Below are positions 9,062-18,835 of a DNA stretch of 64,000 nucleotides, piece after piece. The stretch lies in the NCBI RefSeq assembly GCF_020519665.1, contig NZ_CP084703.1:2976001-3040000 (forward strand). The letters are read 5' to 3'. The notes under the pieces are model-generated. The model did no database searches and was not told the origin of the DNA. It saw nothing but the letters and a program-made list of their open reading frames with translations. Source of the DNA: Bacillus shivajii. GTDB taxonomy: Bacteria; Bacillota; Bacilli; Bacillales; Salisediminibacteriaceae. How positions within the stretch are numbered: position 1 is the stretch's first letter; each line of letters starts with the position of its first letter. A program made the translations under genes and the position numbers.

Positions 9062-10375
9062 ATGGAAACATTTTTACAAGTACTATTAAATTTATTCTTT
9101 TTATTAACACCAATCTTCTTATATATTACTTTTTGGAAAGGGTTGCATTATCACCATCATCGTTCATTAACGAAGTACTTTTTTTTAATATTATGTATCG
9201 CAACTCTTGTTTTAACTATGTTATTCCCGATTCAAATCGAAATCATGCAAATCGTCCTACCACTTGATTTCCAACATATTGTCATATTTATCGCTACTTT
9301 TATTGGAGGAATAACCTTTGGATTCATGGTAATTATCGTCCAAGCGGTAACAAACTTCCTTTTATATGGCGCAAACGTTATGGTCTTAGGTTTGCTTTTC
9401 GGTCTAATGATTGTTTGCGGTGCTTATCTACTGTCACAATCATATTACCAACTAACTAAAACAAAAAGAAAGCTTATTACACTTGCGATATTTTTAGCTC
9501 CTATTAGTATAGTCATGTTTTATCCGAATCATCCATTTACGATGTTATCCAGGTTAGAGCTATTTATTACTGGCATTACATACTTATTAGCCCTTGGCTT
9601 CATAACCTTACTTATCCTTTTCTTAATCGAACGTATCCAAATGAGCGAAAAGTTAGAACAAGATTTACAAAAGAGTGAACAACTTAGGTTAGTCAGTGAA
9701 CTGGCTGCTTCAGTCGCTCACGAAGTGAGGAACCCGATGACTGTTGCACGTGGATTTATTCAGCTTATCCATTCGAGTCCAAAGCTTTCTAAGGATGAAA
9801 AAAAATATTTACAGCTAACAATGTCAGAGCTTGACAGAGCCCAATCAATTATAAGCGATTACTTATCTTTAGCCAAACCGAAAGATAAAGTCTATGAACC
9901 TGTTTCAGTGTATTATGTAATGGATAAAGTAAGACACACGATTCAAGCATACGCCCTAATGAATAATGTTTCTGTTTACCGTGATGTACCACCGCATTTA
10001 AAGGTAAAAGCTGACGAAAGAGAACTGACTCAAGTCCTTTTAAACTTAGCGAAAAATGGCATTGAAGCTATGGAAAATGGCGGAAGTCTCATTCTCTCAG
10101 CCACGCAAAAGCGTTCACGTGTTATTTTACGAGTAAAAGATACCGGTTGTGGAATGACCAATGATCAGTTAAAACAACTTGGTACGGCATATTACTCGAC
10201 AAAAGAAAAAGGAACTGGATTAGGTCTAATGATCACTTACAACATTATCCACTCTTGGGGTGGGCAAGTTTCAGTACAAAGTAAGGTCAATGAAGGAACT
10301 GAATTTATGATCGAACTGCCGATTGCCCATGAGCAAAAAACGCTCACAAAACAAACTCCATCTCAAAGTTTATAA
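9062..10375 (+). CDS. Sensor histidine kinase, KinB-like, multi-pass membrane
   Basis: A 437-residue kinase. The first ~195 residues form about six membrane helices of the 5TM/LytS-type sensor seen in B. subtilis KinB. A short coiled coil is followed by the H-box VAHEVRNPMTVARGF (phospho-acceptor His ~220), the N-box LLNLAKNGIEAM, G1 KDTGCGM and G2 KGTGLGLMI. No response regulator is adjacent, which is typical of orphan kinases feeding the Spo0A phosphorelay; that role is inferred from family resemblance. The ATG follows GGGAGGAG. Confidence 0.85.
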   Translation: METFLQVLLNLFFLLTPIFLYITFWKGLHYHHHRSLTKYFFLILCIATLVLTMLFPIQIEIMQIVLPLDFQHIVIFIATFIGGITFGFMVIIVQAVTNFLLYGANVMVLGLLFGLMIVCGAYLLSQSYYQLTKTKRKLITLAIFLAPISIVMFYPNHPFTMLSRLELFITGITYLLALGFITLLILFLIERIQMSEKLEQDLQKSEQLRLVSELAASVAHEVRNPMTVARGFIQLIHSSPKLSKDEKKYLQLTMSELDRAQSIISDYLSLAKPKDKVYEPVSVYYVMDKVRHTIQAYALMNNVSVYRDVPPHLKVKADERELTQVLLNLAKNGIEAMENGGSLILSATQKRSRVILRVKDTGCGMTNDQLKQLGTAYYSTKEKGTGLGLMITYNIIHSWGGQVSVQSKVNEGTEFMIELPIAHEQKTLTKQTPSQSL

Positions 10376-10405
10376 GGAAAAAGATACTCTTTTCAATTCA
10401 ATAAC

Positions 10406-10438
10406 GAGGAGGTTGAAAACACCGACTCATACCTCCTC
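10406..10438. terminator. Bidirectional terminator between kinase and thioredoxin-like gene
   Basis: GAGGAGGT at 10406-10413 pairs with ACCTCCTC at 10431-10438, between two convergent genes. Confidence 0.55.
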
Positions 10439-10456
10439 TATTATATTCACTTTTTA

Positions 10457-10933
10457 TTATTCACCGCTCAAGACGACTTGTTCATAAAAATGCCCATAAG
10501 TTGTTTCATTATGAACTCCTGATATTTCAGCAAATTGTTCACCATTTTTATAGTGAATGACAACTGGTGTCCCCTCAATTCCATAATCATGCCACCCTTG
10601 CTCAAATTCAAGTAAGTTATATAACTTTAAGTCTACCCCCATGTCTTCAGCTAACGGAATTAATACAGGTGAAACTTGATTACAATATTGGCATGTTGGG
10701 CTATAAAAGTATACCGTTACATCTTCCCCTGCGGTAAGCTTCTCATCAAGTTCTTCTGGTAAAATAATATTAGAATACATTGGATCATCAAGTTGTTCAA
10801 TCGTTTCGGCATGAAGACGTTCCTTTCCAAAAGGGTTATCCACTGTCAATTGTTTATTTTGATAAGATGTAATAAATGCTAACGCACCGAAAATCAAAAT
10901 AATAACACTGGCGAAAATAATAATTTTTTTCAT
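10457..10933 (-). CDS. Membrane-anchored thioredoxin-like thiol-disulfide oxidoreductase
   Basis: A 158-residue protein with one N-terminal membrane anchor (residues ~4-22) and an extracytoplasmic thioredoxin-like domain. The active-site motif is SPTCQYCNQVSPVL (CQYC), and the fold's cis-proline lies in GIEGTPVVIHY. The gene starts four bases after bdbC ends and is surely co-transcribed. The pair should form disulfides in exported proteins, with DsbB-like BdbC reoxidising this thioredoxin through quinones. It occupies the BdbD place but is shorter, so no BdbD symbol is given. Confidence 0.85.
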   Translation of the reverse strand: MKKIIIFASVIILIFGALAFITSYQNKQLTVDNPFGKERLHAETIEQLDDPMYSNIILPEELDEKLTAGEDVTVYFYSPTCQYCNQVSPVLIPLAEDMGVDLKLYNLLEFEQGWHDYGIEGTPVVIHYKNGEQFAEISGVHNETTYGHFYEQVVLSGE

Positions 10934-10937
10934 AACG

Positions 10938-11372
10938 TTACTCCTTTGTGGTTTTTATAATCCATACCATAATAAGAGAAATACTAATAAAGGCCATAAA
11001 TGCTAAAAAAGGTATTGTAATAAATCCTAGCCAGTTAATATATTGATGTGTGCATGGTATGATCCCACACGCTCCTGAATTTTCTCCTATAACCGGTATT
11101 TTTTGCTGCAAATAGTGGTATAAAGAAAATCCAGCACCTAACAAGCTTAATGGCAGTGTATAAACCGCTTGCTTAGCATCCTTCCTTATAACTGCTATTG
11201 CCAATGTAATCGCTAAAGGGTACATAAAAATTCGTTGAACCCAGCAAAGCTCACATGGGATATAATGACGAACCTCTGAGAAATAAAGTGATCCAATCGT
11301 GCCTATAAAAGCGATCGCCCATGAAATAAACATCAAGTTTTCTATTTTCTGTTTTTGATTCTTCTCTTCCAT
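10938..11372 (-). CDS. bdbC: Disulfide bond formation protein BdbC (DsbB family)
   Basis: A 144-residue, four-helix membrane protein. The quinone-linked cysteine pair is in PCELCWVQR at ~residues 37-45, and the second pair is in SGACGIIPC in the next external loop, exactly as in DsbB/BdbC. It reoxidises a thiol-disulfide oxidoreductase, here most likely the one encoded immediately downstream. In B. subtilis this system is needed for competence pseudopilin disulfides; the pilin in this window has no cysteine. Confidence 0.92.
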   Translation of the reverse strand: MEEKNQKQKIENLMFISWAIAFIGTIGSLYFSEVRHYIPCELCWVQRIFMYPLAITLAIAVIRKDAKQAVYTLPLSLLGAGFSLYHYLQQKIPVIGENSGACGIIPCTHQYINWLGFITIPFLAFMAFISISLIMVWIIKTTKE

Positions 11373-11432
11373 ACTTCCCCTCTTTTCCGTACCACTAAAA
11401 TCTTACATACGTCATAAATAAATTGAAAAGAA

Positions 11433-11497
11433 CCCCTTTAAATGCATCTAAAAGATTGTTTAGTACACAACAATCTATTAACATGCTATTGAAGGGG
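11433..11497. other. Nested inverted repeat (folded RNA or terminator)
   Basis: An inner stem AGATTGTT (11453-11460) / AACAATCT (11469-11476) sits inside an outer stem CCCCTT (11433-11438) / AAGGGG (11492-11497), with ATGC-containing sides. It lies between the end of the PAS-GGDEF-EAL gene and the start of bdbC, both on the minus strand, so it may end the first transcript or fold in the bdbC leader. Confidence 0.45.
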
Positions 11498-11564
11498 CCT
11501 TTGACGTAAGCTATATAAACTATAATAAAAACTGAATGAAAAATCCATTATTTATATGCTCGTT

Positions 11565-13376
11565 TTATGAAAAGATCATGACTGGTGTTGTTTTTAAAAT
11601 AAAATTTGTCACTTCATCTGCTGGTAACGGTTTACTATATAAAAACCCTTGCATTTCGTCACAGTGTTTTTCATTTAAAAACTTTACCATATCAGCAGTT
11701 TCAACACCTTCAGCAATTACTCGTAAGTTCATATTATGAGCTAATTGGATGATTGAGGTGACAATAGCCTGATCATTCGTATTTTCTATGACTTCTCGAA
11801 TAAATGATTGGTCAATTTTCAAAGTATCAATAGGGAAACGTCGTAAATAACCTAGAGATGAGTAGCCTGTCCCAAAATCATCGATCGAAATTTTAATACC
11901 TAACTCCTTTAAGCGTTTTAATGTTTTAAAACACTCTTCTCGATTATATAGTAAGTCATTTTCCGTAATTTCAAGGTCAAGTTGTTCTGGTGGTAGACCT
12001 GTATTGTCTAAAACTCGCTTAACATTACCTACAAAGTCTGGTCTTTGAAATTGAATAGGTGAGATATTAATACCCATCCGTAAAACAATCCCTTTATCAT
12101 ACCACTCTTTCCCTTGCTTACATGCTTGCTCTAATACCCAATTCCCAATGGGTACTATAAGTCCTGTCTCTTCTGCAAGTGGAATAAATGAGCTCGGAGG
12201 AATGTTTCCTAACTCATCATCCCTCCACCTTATCAGTGCTTCAACACCGATTACTTTTTTTTCCTTCATATCAATTTGAGGTTGGTAATATAATTGAAAA
12301 TCCATTGTTTCAGCTGCTAACCTTAAACGTTTTTCGGTCTCAAGCTTTTCAACATATTTCGTTTTGATCGAAGGAGTGTACCATTGGTAATGGTCTTTCC
12401 CTCTTTCTTTAGCATGGTGCATTGCTAGCTCCGCTTGATACACAATCGAATCAAAAGATTCCCCATGATAAGGAAAATCTGAAATGCCAATACTCGCTGT
12501 TATAAAAAATTCATTACCATTGATAATAAATGGCGTTTGAAAACATTGTAAAATTTCTTCTGCTACTTGATGAATTTCGTTGTTAGAACTAGGTTCATTT
12601 AACAATATTGAAAATTCATCACCGCCGTAACGATAAACGGTTACATTTGTATTTTCAACACTTTTTAATGAATTTGCAATCTTTTTTAACAGCTGGTCTC
12701 CAGTGAAATGTCCGAGCGTGTCATTATAAAATTTAAAACGATCCAAATCAATGAAAAAAACAGCAAATGAACGGCTTGTGTCTACTTTTGCACTTTGAAT
12801 TTCGCCGATAATATCTTGCTCGAATTTTTCGCGGTTAGGAAGATTCGTTAGTTTATCATAAATAACCAATTCTTCAATGGTTTGTTCAGCTTGTTTTAGT
12901 TTGGTTACATCACGATGAATAATGATATACCCACTACTTTCTTTATCATAAGAAAATATGGGCATGGAATACCTTTCAAGGGTGACACTTTCCCCACTTT
13001 CTACTTCCAATACACAATCTGAAACAGCTTCACTTCCTCCATGAAAAAAGCCGTTTTCATTTTCACTGTGGTCAAAGAGAGGTTGAACATAATCGACATA
13101 TTTCTCTCCTATAAGCTCTGTTGTTTTATAACCTAATAAAGAAGCAAATTCTTCACTTATGTACGTAATGTCACCATCTTTTGTAACGATAATAAGAAAT
13201 GAAGTCTTTTCTAACGCAAACTTTAGCTTATGAACAAGCTCACGATAGGGACGCCCTTCCTCCTCTTCCTTCTTACTATCATCTTCTTGCTGCTGAAACC
13301 ACACATTTTTAAACCACATTGGTAAATCATTATGTTGATATGGTTTCGTAGTAATGTTCGTCTCTTTGTTCTTCAT
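11565..13376 (-). CDS. PAS-GGDEF-EAL cyclic-di-GMP turnover protein
   Basis: A 603-residue cytosolic protein with a PAS sensor (~52-160), a GGDEF domain with an intact RYGGDEF motif (~250-255), and an EAL domain with VEALIRW (~378-384), [17 protein letters not shown] and the catalytic lysine in TLKID. Both the cyclase and phosphodiesterase motifs are complete, so net activity may depend on the PAS signal. No RxxD inhibition site is visible before GGDEF. The ATG at 13376 is chosen because AAGGAGGG precedes it; 45 codons upstream in frame have no binding site and run into the leader RNA. A c-di-GMP-II riboswitch precedes the gene, so it probably senses its own product or substrate. Confidence 0.92.
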   Translation of the reverse strand: MKNKETNITTKPYQHNDLPMWFKNVWFQQQEDDSKKEEEEGRPYRELVHKLKFALEKTSFLIIVTKDGDITYISEEFASLLGYKTTELIGEKYVDYVQPLFDHSENENGFFHGGSEAVSDCVLEVESGESVTLERYSMPIFSYDKESSGYIIIHRDVTKLKQAEQTIEELVIYDKLTNLPNREKFEQDIIGEIQSAKVDTSRSFAVFFIDLDRFKFYNDTLGHFTGDQLLKKIANSLKSVENTNVTVYRYGGDEFSILLNEPSSNNEIHQVAEEILQCFQTPFIINGNEFFITASIGISDFPYHGESFDSIVYQAELAMHHAKERGKDHYQWYTPSIKTKYVEKLETEKRLRLAAETMDFQLYYQPQIDMKEKKVIGVEALIRWRDDELGNIPPSSFIPLAEETGLIVPIGNWVLEQACKQGKEWYDKGIVLRMGINISPIQFQRPDFVGNVKRVLDNTGLPPEQLDLEITENDLLYNREECFKTLKRLKELGIKISIDDFGTGYSSLGYLRRFPIDTLKIDQSFIREVIENTNDQAIVTSIIQLAHNMNLRVIAEGVETADMVKFLNEKHCDEMQGFLYSKPLPADEVTNFILKTTPVMIFS

Positions 13377-13507
13377 ATTTTCCCTCCTTGGATGAAAAAC
13401 ATTATGCACGGTCGTTCTAGGGGGAGAAACTGTGAATACCTTCGATAACACAGCTTCCAAATAAACCTTTAGAGCATATGAATCAAAGTTTTTATCCCTA
13501 TAAAAAC

Positions 13508-13536
13508 ACAAAAACCGACCTTCAATAAGGTCGGTT
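13508..13536 (-). terminator. Riboswitch-controlled terminator
   Basis: AACCGACC (13529-13536) pairs with GGTCGG (13515-13520) and is followed by TTTTTGTG. The 5' arm is also the last conserved stretch of the upstream aptamer, so aptamer and terminator are mutually exclusive. Confidence 0.8.
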
Positions 13537-13599
13537 GCACTACTAGCTCCAGCATGTCAAAGTGCCCAAATGAAGACATGGTTTCATCGCTTCCTCTTT
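13524..13599 (-). ncRNA. c-di-GMP-II riboswitch aptamer
   Basis: Read on the minus strand, the segment contains GAAGCGATGAAACC, TTTGGGCACTT and GCTAGTAGTGCAACCGACC, the conserved blocks of the class II cyclic-di-GMP riboswitch (compare UUGGGCACUU and UUAGUAGUGCAACCGACC in clostridial examples). A P1 helix can form between AAAGAGG (13593-13599) and CCTTATT (13524-13530). The CCGACC end is shared with the terminator, so ligand binding should favour read-through (an ON switch). It controls the PAS-GGDEF-EAL gene starting at 13376. Identification is from memory of the motif, not a covariance-model search. Confidence 0.88.
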
Positions 13600-13633
13600 T
13601 ATTTTTCGATTTCTTGTAAATATATCTATTACT

Positions 13634-13662
13634 ATTCTATTTTTTTGGAGATAAATAATCAA
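13634..13662 (-). promoter_or_regulatory. SigA promoter of the riboswitch-led transcript
   Basis: TTGATT (13657-13662) and TAGAAT (13634-13639) on the minus strand are separated by 17 bases, placing the start ~25 bases before the aptamer. Confidence 0.55.
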
Positions 13663-13839
13663 GAATTTTGGTAAATATTTTTATAAATTGTTTTAATATA
13701 GTGAAAATTGTTACCCCTTCCCCATTTTTCATGTTTTGATTTTAGACAAAAAGTTTTCACAGCGTTGTCATATAACAAGCGTTTTTTCTGATTTTTCCAT
13801 TCTATAATAATAGTGAGACGTACTTTTTAAGAAAGCGAG

Positions 13840-14076
13840 GTGAGGCGGTTGAATATTAAGCTGTACATTACGCGAAATATAATAGGTAAAGTTGTCGAAA
13901 AAAGGTTATTGGAAGTGCTTAATGATATCGGAATTCATGTAAACCTTGACGTTTATTATGAGGATGCCTCTCCAACTCAAGGGATCATTTTCACCCCAAC
14001 ATTGTTAGTAAATGGACAAGTGATGAGTACCGGAAAAGTACTATCAAAAGATGAACTAACACAAATTTTTATGTAG
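13840..14076 (+). CDS. Thioredoxin-fold protein lacking the CxxC site
   Basis: About 75-78 residues. The pattern KLYI...VVEKRLLEVLNDIGIHVNLD...FTPTLLVNGQVMSTGKVLSKDELTQIF follows the small thioredoxin_3 (MTH895-like) fold, with the cis-Pro loop TPTLLVNG and the C-terminal xGKVxSKDE helix. The cysteines that should follow the first strand are absent (TRNIIGKVV instead), so it cannot be a redox enzyme. The start is either GTG at 13840 or TTG at 13849; the second has GAGGTGA at better spacing. Function unknown. Confidence 0.65.
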   Translation: MRRLNIKLYITRNIIGKVVEKRLLEVLNDIGIHVNLDVYYEDASPTQGIIFTPTLLVNGQVMSTGKVLSKDELTQIFM

Positions 14077-14243
14077 CTTGTTTCTTTTGCCTCCACTTAG
14101 GGTATTCTAATAGATAAAACGTGGCTTTCACTACTCTGGAAAAAACGAAAGAAATCAACACCATTGGAATTAAAGCCTTAATCAACTCTCATATAACGAA
14201 TGATAGTACACAAAAACCTCAAGCTGTTAAAGGAGGAACAAAA

Positions 14244-14462
14244 ATGGAATTTGTCGACTTAAATTACGGAAACCTTAAGTCTGTAGCATATGATGAAATA
14301 ATGAGGGAATTGCATGTACGATTTAAAGACGGCGATTACATGATATATTATGAAGTGTTTAAGCCTGATTATGTTGGGTTATTGTCTAGTGAAGATCATA
14401 CTGATTTTTTTCAGGAAAGAATCCAACCAAGGTACCCATGTAAAATGATTAATGACCGTTAG
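14244..14462 (+). CDS. KTSC domain protein
   Basis: A 72-residue protein with the KTSC pattern: a serine then Y-D (LKSVAYDE), LHVRFKDGDYMIYYEVFKPDYVGLLSSEDHTDFFQERIQPRYPC. The family is small, widespread and of unknown biochemistry. The ATG at 14244 is preceded by AAAGGAGG, whereas the longer frame upstream has no binding site. A strong terminator follows, so the unit is short. Confidence 0.75.
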   Translation: MEFVDLNYGNLKSVAYDEIMRELHVRFKDGDYMIYYEVFKPDYVGLLSSEDHTDFFQERIQPRYPCKMINDR

Positions 14463-14514
14463 AACAGGTGCAAATAGACAAATTCATAAAATGAAAACTT
14501 GCTAATAAATAATA

Positions 14515-14573
14515 AAGACTTCCGTTTAACTTATCACGCAATTGCTTATGATAAGTAAATGTGAAGTCTTTTT
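14515..14573 (+). terminator. Long hairpin terminator
   Basis: AAGACTTC near 14516 pairs with GAAGTCTT near 14563, and inside it AACTTATCA pairs with TGATAAGT. The structure is followed by TTTTTC. Confidence 0.75.
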
Positions 14574-14700
14574 CTTTCACGTGAAGCTCGAGACGACAAA
14601 ATGAATAAAAAAAATAGTGGTACAACATATACGAGTTCGATAAAATAGAATTGGATAGATTTCCCTTATTTACAAGGACTACATACAAGGAGGGTTATTA

Positions 14701-15822
14701 ATGAGAATTGGAGTACCTAGAGAAGTGAAGAACAATGAAAACCGAGTTGCACTTACTCCAGCGGGGGTCTTATCATTATCTCAAGCAGGACACGATGTGT
14801 TTGTTGAAACAAACGCCGGAATTGGAAGCGGTTTCACAAATGAAGATTATACGAATGCTGGAGCTGTTATTTTAGATACAGCTAAGGAAGTTTGGGACCA
14901 AGCCGAAATGGTGATGAAAGTTAAAGAGCCATTACCTTCTGAATATGACCACTTCCGTGAAGGCTTAATTTTATTTACGTATTTACACTTAGCTGCTGTA
15001 CCAGAATTAGCTAAAGCACTAACGGAGAAGAAAGTAACAGCGATAGCTTATGAAACGGTTGAAGTAAATCGTACACTACCCTTACTAACTCCAATGAGTG
15101 AAGTTGCTGGAAGAATGGCGGCCCAAATTGGGGCTCAATTTTTAGAGAAGCCTAAAGGTGGAAGTGGTGTTCTTCTTTCTGGTGTTCCAGGTGTTAAACG
15201 TGGAAAAGTAACTGTTATTGGTGGCGGTGTTGTTGGAACGAATGCAGCGAAAATTGCTATGGGACTTGGAGCCGATGTAACAATTATTGACTTGAGTCCT
15301 GAACGCCTACGTCAGCTAGATGATATTTTCGGTACAGAAATCAATACGCTCATGAGTAACCCGTTAAACATTGCAAATGCTGTAAAAGAATCTGATCTAG
15401 TCATTGGTGCAGTTTTAATTCCTGGAGCAAAAGCCCCGAAATTAGTTACAGAGGAAATGATTCAACAAATGAAAGACGGTTCTGTCGTAGTAGATGTTGC
15501 AATTGACCAAGGTGGTATTATCGAAACTGTTGATAAAATCACGACACATGATGCCCCTACGTATACTAAGCATGGTGTCGTTCATTATGCTGTTGCGAAT
15601 ATGCCTGGTGCCGTTCCTAGAACTTCAACAATTGGTTTAACAAATGTTACAGTACCATACGCACTTCAAATTGCAAACAAAGGGGTTCTACAATCACTGA
15701 AGGACAACCCTTCACTTGTTAAAGGAGTCAATACCGCTCAAGGATACGTTACTTATGAAGCAGTGGCTCGCGATTTAGGGTTTGAATATCGTTCAGTAGA
15801 AGAAACGTTATTATTACAGTAA
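14701..15822 (+). CDS. ald: Alanine dehydrogenase
   Basis: A 373-residue NAD-dependent enzyme interconverting L-alanine with pyruvate and ammonia; in bacilli it supports sporulation and alanine catabolism. [20 protein letters not shown] is the family N-terminus with the catalytic-loop residues. KVKEP carries the conserved lysine, THLHLA-like TYLHLAA the histidine, and [26 protein letters not shown] the Rossmann dinucleotide site. Length matches the family exactly. The ATG follows AAGGAGGG, and it is a single-gene unit. Confidence 0.97.
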   Translation: MRIGVPREVKNNENRVALTPAGVLSLSQAGHDVFVETNAGIGSGFTNEDYTNAGAVILDTAKEVWDQAEMVMKVKEPLPSEYDHFREGLILFTYLHLAAVPELAKALTEKKVTAIAYETVEVNRTLPLLTPMSEVAGRMAAQIGAQFLEKPKGGSGVLLSGVPGVKRGKVTVIGGGVVGTNAAKIAMGLGADVTIIDLSPERLRQLDDIFGTEINTLMSNPLNIANAVKESDLVIGAVLIPGAKAPKLVTEEMIQQMKDGSVVVDVAIDQGGIIETVDKITTHDAPTYTKHGVVHYAVANMPGAVPRTSTIGLTNVTVPYALQIANKGVLQSLKDNPSLVKGVNTAQGYVTYEAVARDLGFEYRSVEETLLLQ

Positions 15823-15828
15823 TCAAAA

Positions 15829-15860
15829 AAGAGGCTGTCCCAAGTGGACAGCCTTGTCTT
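15829..15860. terminator. Bidirectional terminator after ald
   Basis: AGGCTGTCC (15832-15840) and GGACAGCCT (15846-15854) with a 5-nt loop, A-run on the left and T-run on the right, between convergent ald and the chemoreceptor gene. Confidence 0.85.
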
Positions 15861-15879
15861 TTTAATATCACACTTTTTA

Positions 15880-17361
15880 TTAGTCATTTGTGACTAACTT
15901 GTTTAATTTCATTGTTAGTTCTTCAAGCTCATTGAAGCGACTTCTAACAGATTGAATACGTTCGTGCTGTTCCTCTACTGAGGCGAGAATTTCTTCTACG
16001 GAAGCACTTGAGCTTTCTGTATGCTCTGTTACAGTCGTTATTTCATCAATTATTTTTTGCGAAGCATCATTGATTTCAAATACTTTTTCTTCAACATGTT
16101 TTGCTTGTTGTGCAGATTGTTCTGCTTGGCTATCAATTTGTAAAAACTGATTTGATACAGATTTCGTGCCTTCCAACCCTTGTTTCATCGCTCTTTCACT
16201 ATCATCTACTTGTTTTTTTACTTTTTCGATCTTTTCATGAATGTGATTAAGAATCGTACTAATTTCATTTGTTGATTGCTGGGACGTTTCAGCTAATTTT
16301 CTCACTTCATCAGCAACAACAGCAAAACCTCTTCCTTGTTCTCCAGCTCTTGCGGCTTCAATCGATGCATTTAAAGCTAGTAAGTTTGTTTGTTCAGTAA
16401 TTTCTCGAATAGACGCCAGAATTGTGCCTATATCTTTACTTTCTGAATACAAATCATCAACAATATCTCTTTGACTCTCGACACCTTCATACATCTGTTC
16501 CATCTCTTTGGTGAGGTCTTCTATATGCGTTTGTCCTTCTTGTGTGGCATTGGTAGTCGCTAGTGAACGGTCTTTCATCTCTTTGACATTCTTTTTTACA
16601 TCACTCATAAACTTACCTGTTTGAACCACTTCTTCGTGCATATCTGAGACACTAACTGCAGATGTTTCAACACCTTTTGCCATTTCTGTGAATGATTGAC
16701 TAATATCATCTGAAATACGTTCTGTTGATAAAATATGCTCTTTTAATGTGTCACTAAACGAATTAATGACATGTATAGACGTCTTAATTTCTCCTAATAG
16801 CTGCTGAAGCTTTTCATTACCATCTTTAACATCTCGATTCTGCTGATCGACCTGTTTTTGCATATTTTCACCTATTCTCGCTTGGGCAATTAAAGCAGAT
16901 GTAATGATGATAAACATGACATTAAGAGATATTAAAATATCATAACCTGCGTTATAAAACATTTCTGTTTGGTATGTAATAAAGAAATAATTCGAGAGGA
17001 TAAGCCCTGTTACTGCTGACAACGCGATTGACCGGAAATTATGATAAAGAGTAATAAATGCGATTGCTACATAAATCATCATATAATTTGATAGCTTTGG
17101 AGATGTACTAACCATAAAGAAAATAAGGATAGAAAAATTAATGACGACGAGGTATTGTACATAAAAAACGAAGCTTTTAGTATATAAAGTGACCATTGTA
17201 ATACTACCTACTGCAATAAAACCAAAAACCCCAAAAGTGATAATTCCTTGTGTTGGAACTTGTGCAATGAAATTACTCATTAACCCTAGTAAGTAGGCAA
17301 ACCATAGTAGCTTCACCATCATTCGGTTCCTACTATTCATTAATTCAAAACGACCTTCCAT
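15880..17361 (-). CDS. Methyl-accepting chemotaxis protein with multi-helix membrane domain
   Basis: A 493-residue chemoreceptor whose first ~180 residues form about six membrane helices with little extracytoplasmic sequence and no clear HAMP domain. It probably senses an intramembrane or energy-related cue. The signalling domain has [20 protein letters not shown] and [18 protein letters not shown]. The ATG at 17361 is chosen because GGGGGGAG precedes it. An in-frame ATG at 17457 overlaps the stop of the upstream EAL gene by four bases, giving an alternative coupled start. It is last in an operon with the HAD and EAL genes. Confidence 0.9.
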   Translation of the reverse strand: MEGRFELMNSRNRMMVKLLWFAYLLGLMSNFIAQVPTQGIITFGVFGFIAVGSITMVTLYTKSFVFYVQYLVVINFSILIFFMVSTSPKLSNYMMIYVAIAFITLYHNFRSIALSAVTGLILSNYFFITYQTEMFYNAGYDILISLNVMFIIITSALIAQARIGENMQKQVDQQNRDVKDGNEKLQQLLGEIKTSIHVINSFSDTLKEHILSTERISDDISQSFTEMAKGVETSAVSVSDMHEEVVQTGKFMSDVKKNVKEMKDRSLATTNATQEGQTHIEDLTKEMEQMYEGVESQRDIVDDLYSESKDIGTILASIREITEQTNLLALNASIEAARAGEQGRGFAVVADEVRKLAETSQQSTNEISTILNHIHEKIEKVKKQVDDSERAMKQGLEGTKSVSNQFLQIDSQAEQSAQQAKHVEEKVFEINDASQKIIDEITTVTEHTESSSASVEEILASVEEQHERIQSVRSRFNELEELTMKLNKLVTND

Positions 17362-17453
17362 CAGTTTCTCCCCCCAAAATATCATGAATGACTCTTCATT
17401 CATGATAGTTGTATACATATTCTTTTCTCTATGATAAAACATTACCAATTTTC

Positions 17454-18830
17454 TCACTTTTTAGCAATTGTATTTCTCATTAATTCTACAACTTTTTCAT
17501 GCGGCATCGGTCCACTTAAATAAAAACCTTGGCCCTTCTCACATCCCCAACTATGCAACGCATCAAATTGAGATTTTGTTTCGATGCCTTCTGCCACAAC
17601 AGATACACCAATTACTTTCGCTAAATGCAAAATCGATTGAATAATCCCATTTTGAACTTTTTCGCATCCAGTCCACTGAGATAAGAAGCTACGGTCAATC
17701 TTCACTTCATCTATTGGCAAATCTTTCAAATAACTTAGCGAACTGTAGCCCGTTCCAAAATCATCAATACTAATTTTCATGCCTTCTTTCCTTGCCTTTG
17801 TTAAAATTGAGGAGCCTTCTTCAGCATTGATCGCTAATGATTCTGTCAGTTCCATGACAAAGTGGTTAGGAGTCAGCCCGTTCTTTTTTATAATTGATAA
17901 TAGTGATTCTAAAAAGTTCGGTGTTATCAGTTGTTTCATACTAAAATTAATTGAAACTGGAAACTGCATCCCGGTGCAAACTTTTAATAGCTCATGATGG
18001 TTTTCACATGCTTTATTAACAATCCATTCTCCTAAAGGGTGGATAAGTCCCGATTCTTCTGCTATATCAATGAATTTATCAGGAGATAAAAGGCCCCGTT
18101 TCGGATGGTGCCACCTAACAAGAACTTCAAGACCACCCCAGTCTTGCTTCGAAAAATCCCACTGGGGTTGATAAAATAATTCCAGTTCACCTTCTGAAAT
18201 TCCTTTTCTCAACTGTGATTCCACTTCAAATGAAGTATGAATACCCGTATCGATGAAAGGAGAGTAAAGTTCAAATGATTGCTTCTCATTTCTTTTTGCG
18301 ATATCAAGCGCAATGTTTGCATTTTTTAACAAACTAGCAAATGACTCTTGTTGTTCTGTAAAGTTTGCTGATCCAAACTTTATCGACAATGAAAAGTCAT
18401 AGCCTTCCATATAAAATGGCTGCTCTAATAGCCCTTTTATCTGGTGGCAAAACATTTTCACATTGGCTAGTCGAGTAGAATCAGTCATGATTAAGCAAAG
18501 AAATTTATCATCACCAAGATGGACCCATTGCCATTCATTGGGAGTATTTGTGATAAGCTTATATAGAACACGCTGTAAAATCGCATCTCCTATATGAAAA
18601 CCGAAAGTATTATTAATGGCTTGAAAACGAGAAATGGTCATAGAAATCACCGAAGCACAGCTTCTTTCGCTTCGTGATTTTTTCCATTCATTAAATTTAT
18701 GTTCTAATACCTTATGAGGTGCGTATATAGAAAGGCTATCTCTTAGATCCTTTTGAAGAGATAGCTTTTCTTGATGGTTACGTTTATGTTTTACTGAGCG
18801 GTGAATGAACCTCGGCACAAAGACGACCAC
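17454..18830 (-). CDS. EAL-domain c-di-GMP phosphodiesterase with degenerate GGDEF
   Basis: A 458-residue cytosolic protein. Its N-terminal GGDEF-like domain carries LGDDKF (~105-110) where GGDEF should be, so cyclase activity is unlikely; it may only bind GTP. The EAL domain is complete: GLEVLVRW (EVL variant, ~235), [16 protein letters not shown], the lysine in EVKIDRSF, and EGIET. It should hydrolyse c-di-GMP to pGpG. Five bases separate it from the HAD gene upstream, and a chemoreceptor follows, tying second-messenger turnover to a receptor. Confidence 0.9.
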   Translation of the reverse strand: MVVFVPRFIHRSVKHKRNHQEKLSLQKDLRDSLSIYAPHKVLEHKFNEWKKSRSERSCASVISMTISRFQAINNTFGFHIGDAILQRVLYKLITNTPNEWQWVHLGDDKFLCLIMTDSTRLANVKMFCHQIKGLLEQPFYMEGYDFSLSIKFGSANFTEQQESFASLLKNANIALDIAKRNEKQSFELYSPFIDTGIHTSFEVESQLRKGISEGELELFYQPQWDFSKQDWGGLEVLVRWHHPKRGLLSPDKFIDIAEESGLIHPLGEWIVNKACENHHELLKVCTGMQFPVSINFSMKQLITPNFLESLLSIIKKNGLTPNHFVMELTESLAINAEEGSSILTKARKEGMKISIDDFGTGYSSLSYLKDLPIDEVKIDRSFLSQWTGCEKVQNGIIQSILHLAKVIGVSVVAEGIETKSQFDALHSWGCEKGQGFYLSGPMPHEKVVELMRNTIAKK

Positions 18831-18835
18831 CTTTT

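Noticed and set aside
13377-13511. Longer N-terminus of the PAS-GGDEF-EAL protein
   Set aside because: The extra 45 codons reach the riboswitch terminator and have no ribosome site; AAGGAGGG precedes the ATG at 13376.
13508-13662. Class I c-di-GMP (GEMM) or SAM riboswitch
   Set aside because: The conserved words TTTGGGCACTT and GTAGTGCAACCG belong to the class II c-di-GMP motif; the GEMM blocks are not present.
14449-14688. A 79-codon gene on the minus strand
   Set aside because: It covers the long terminator hairpin after the KTSC gene and lacks a start signal.
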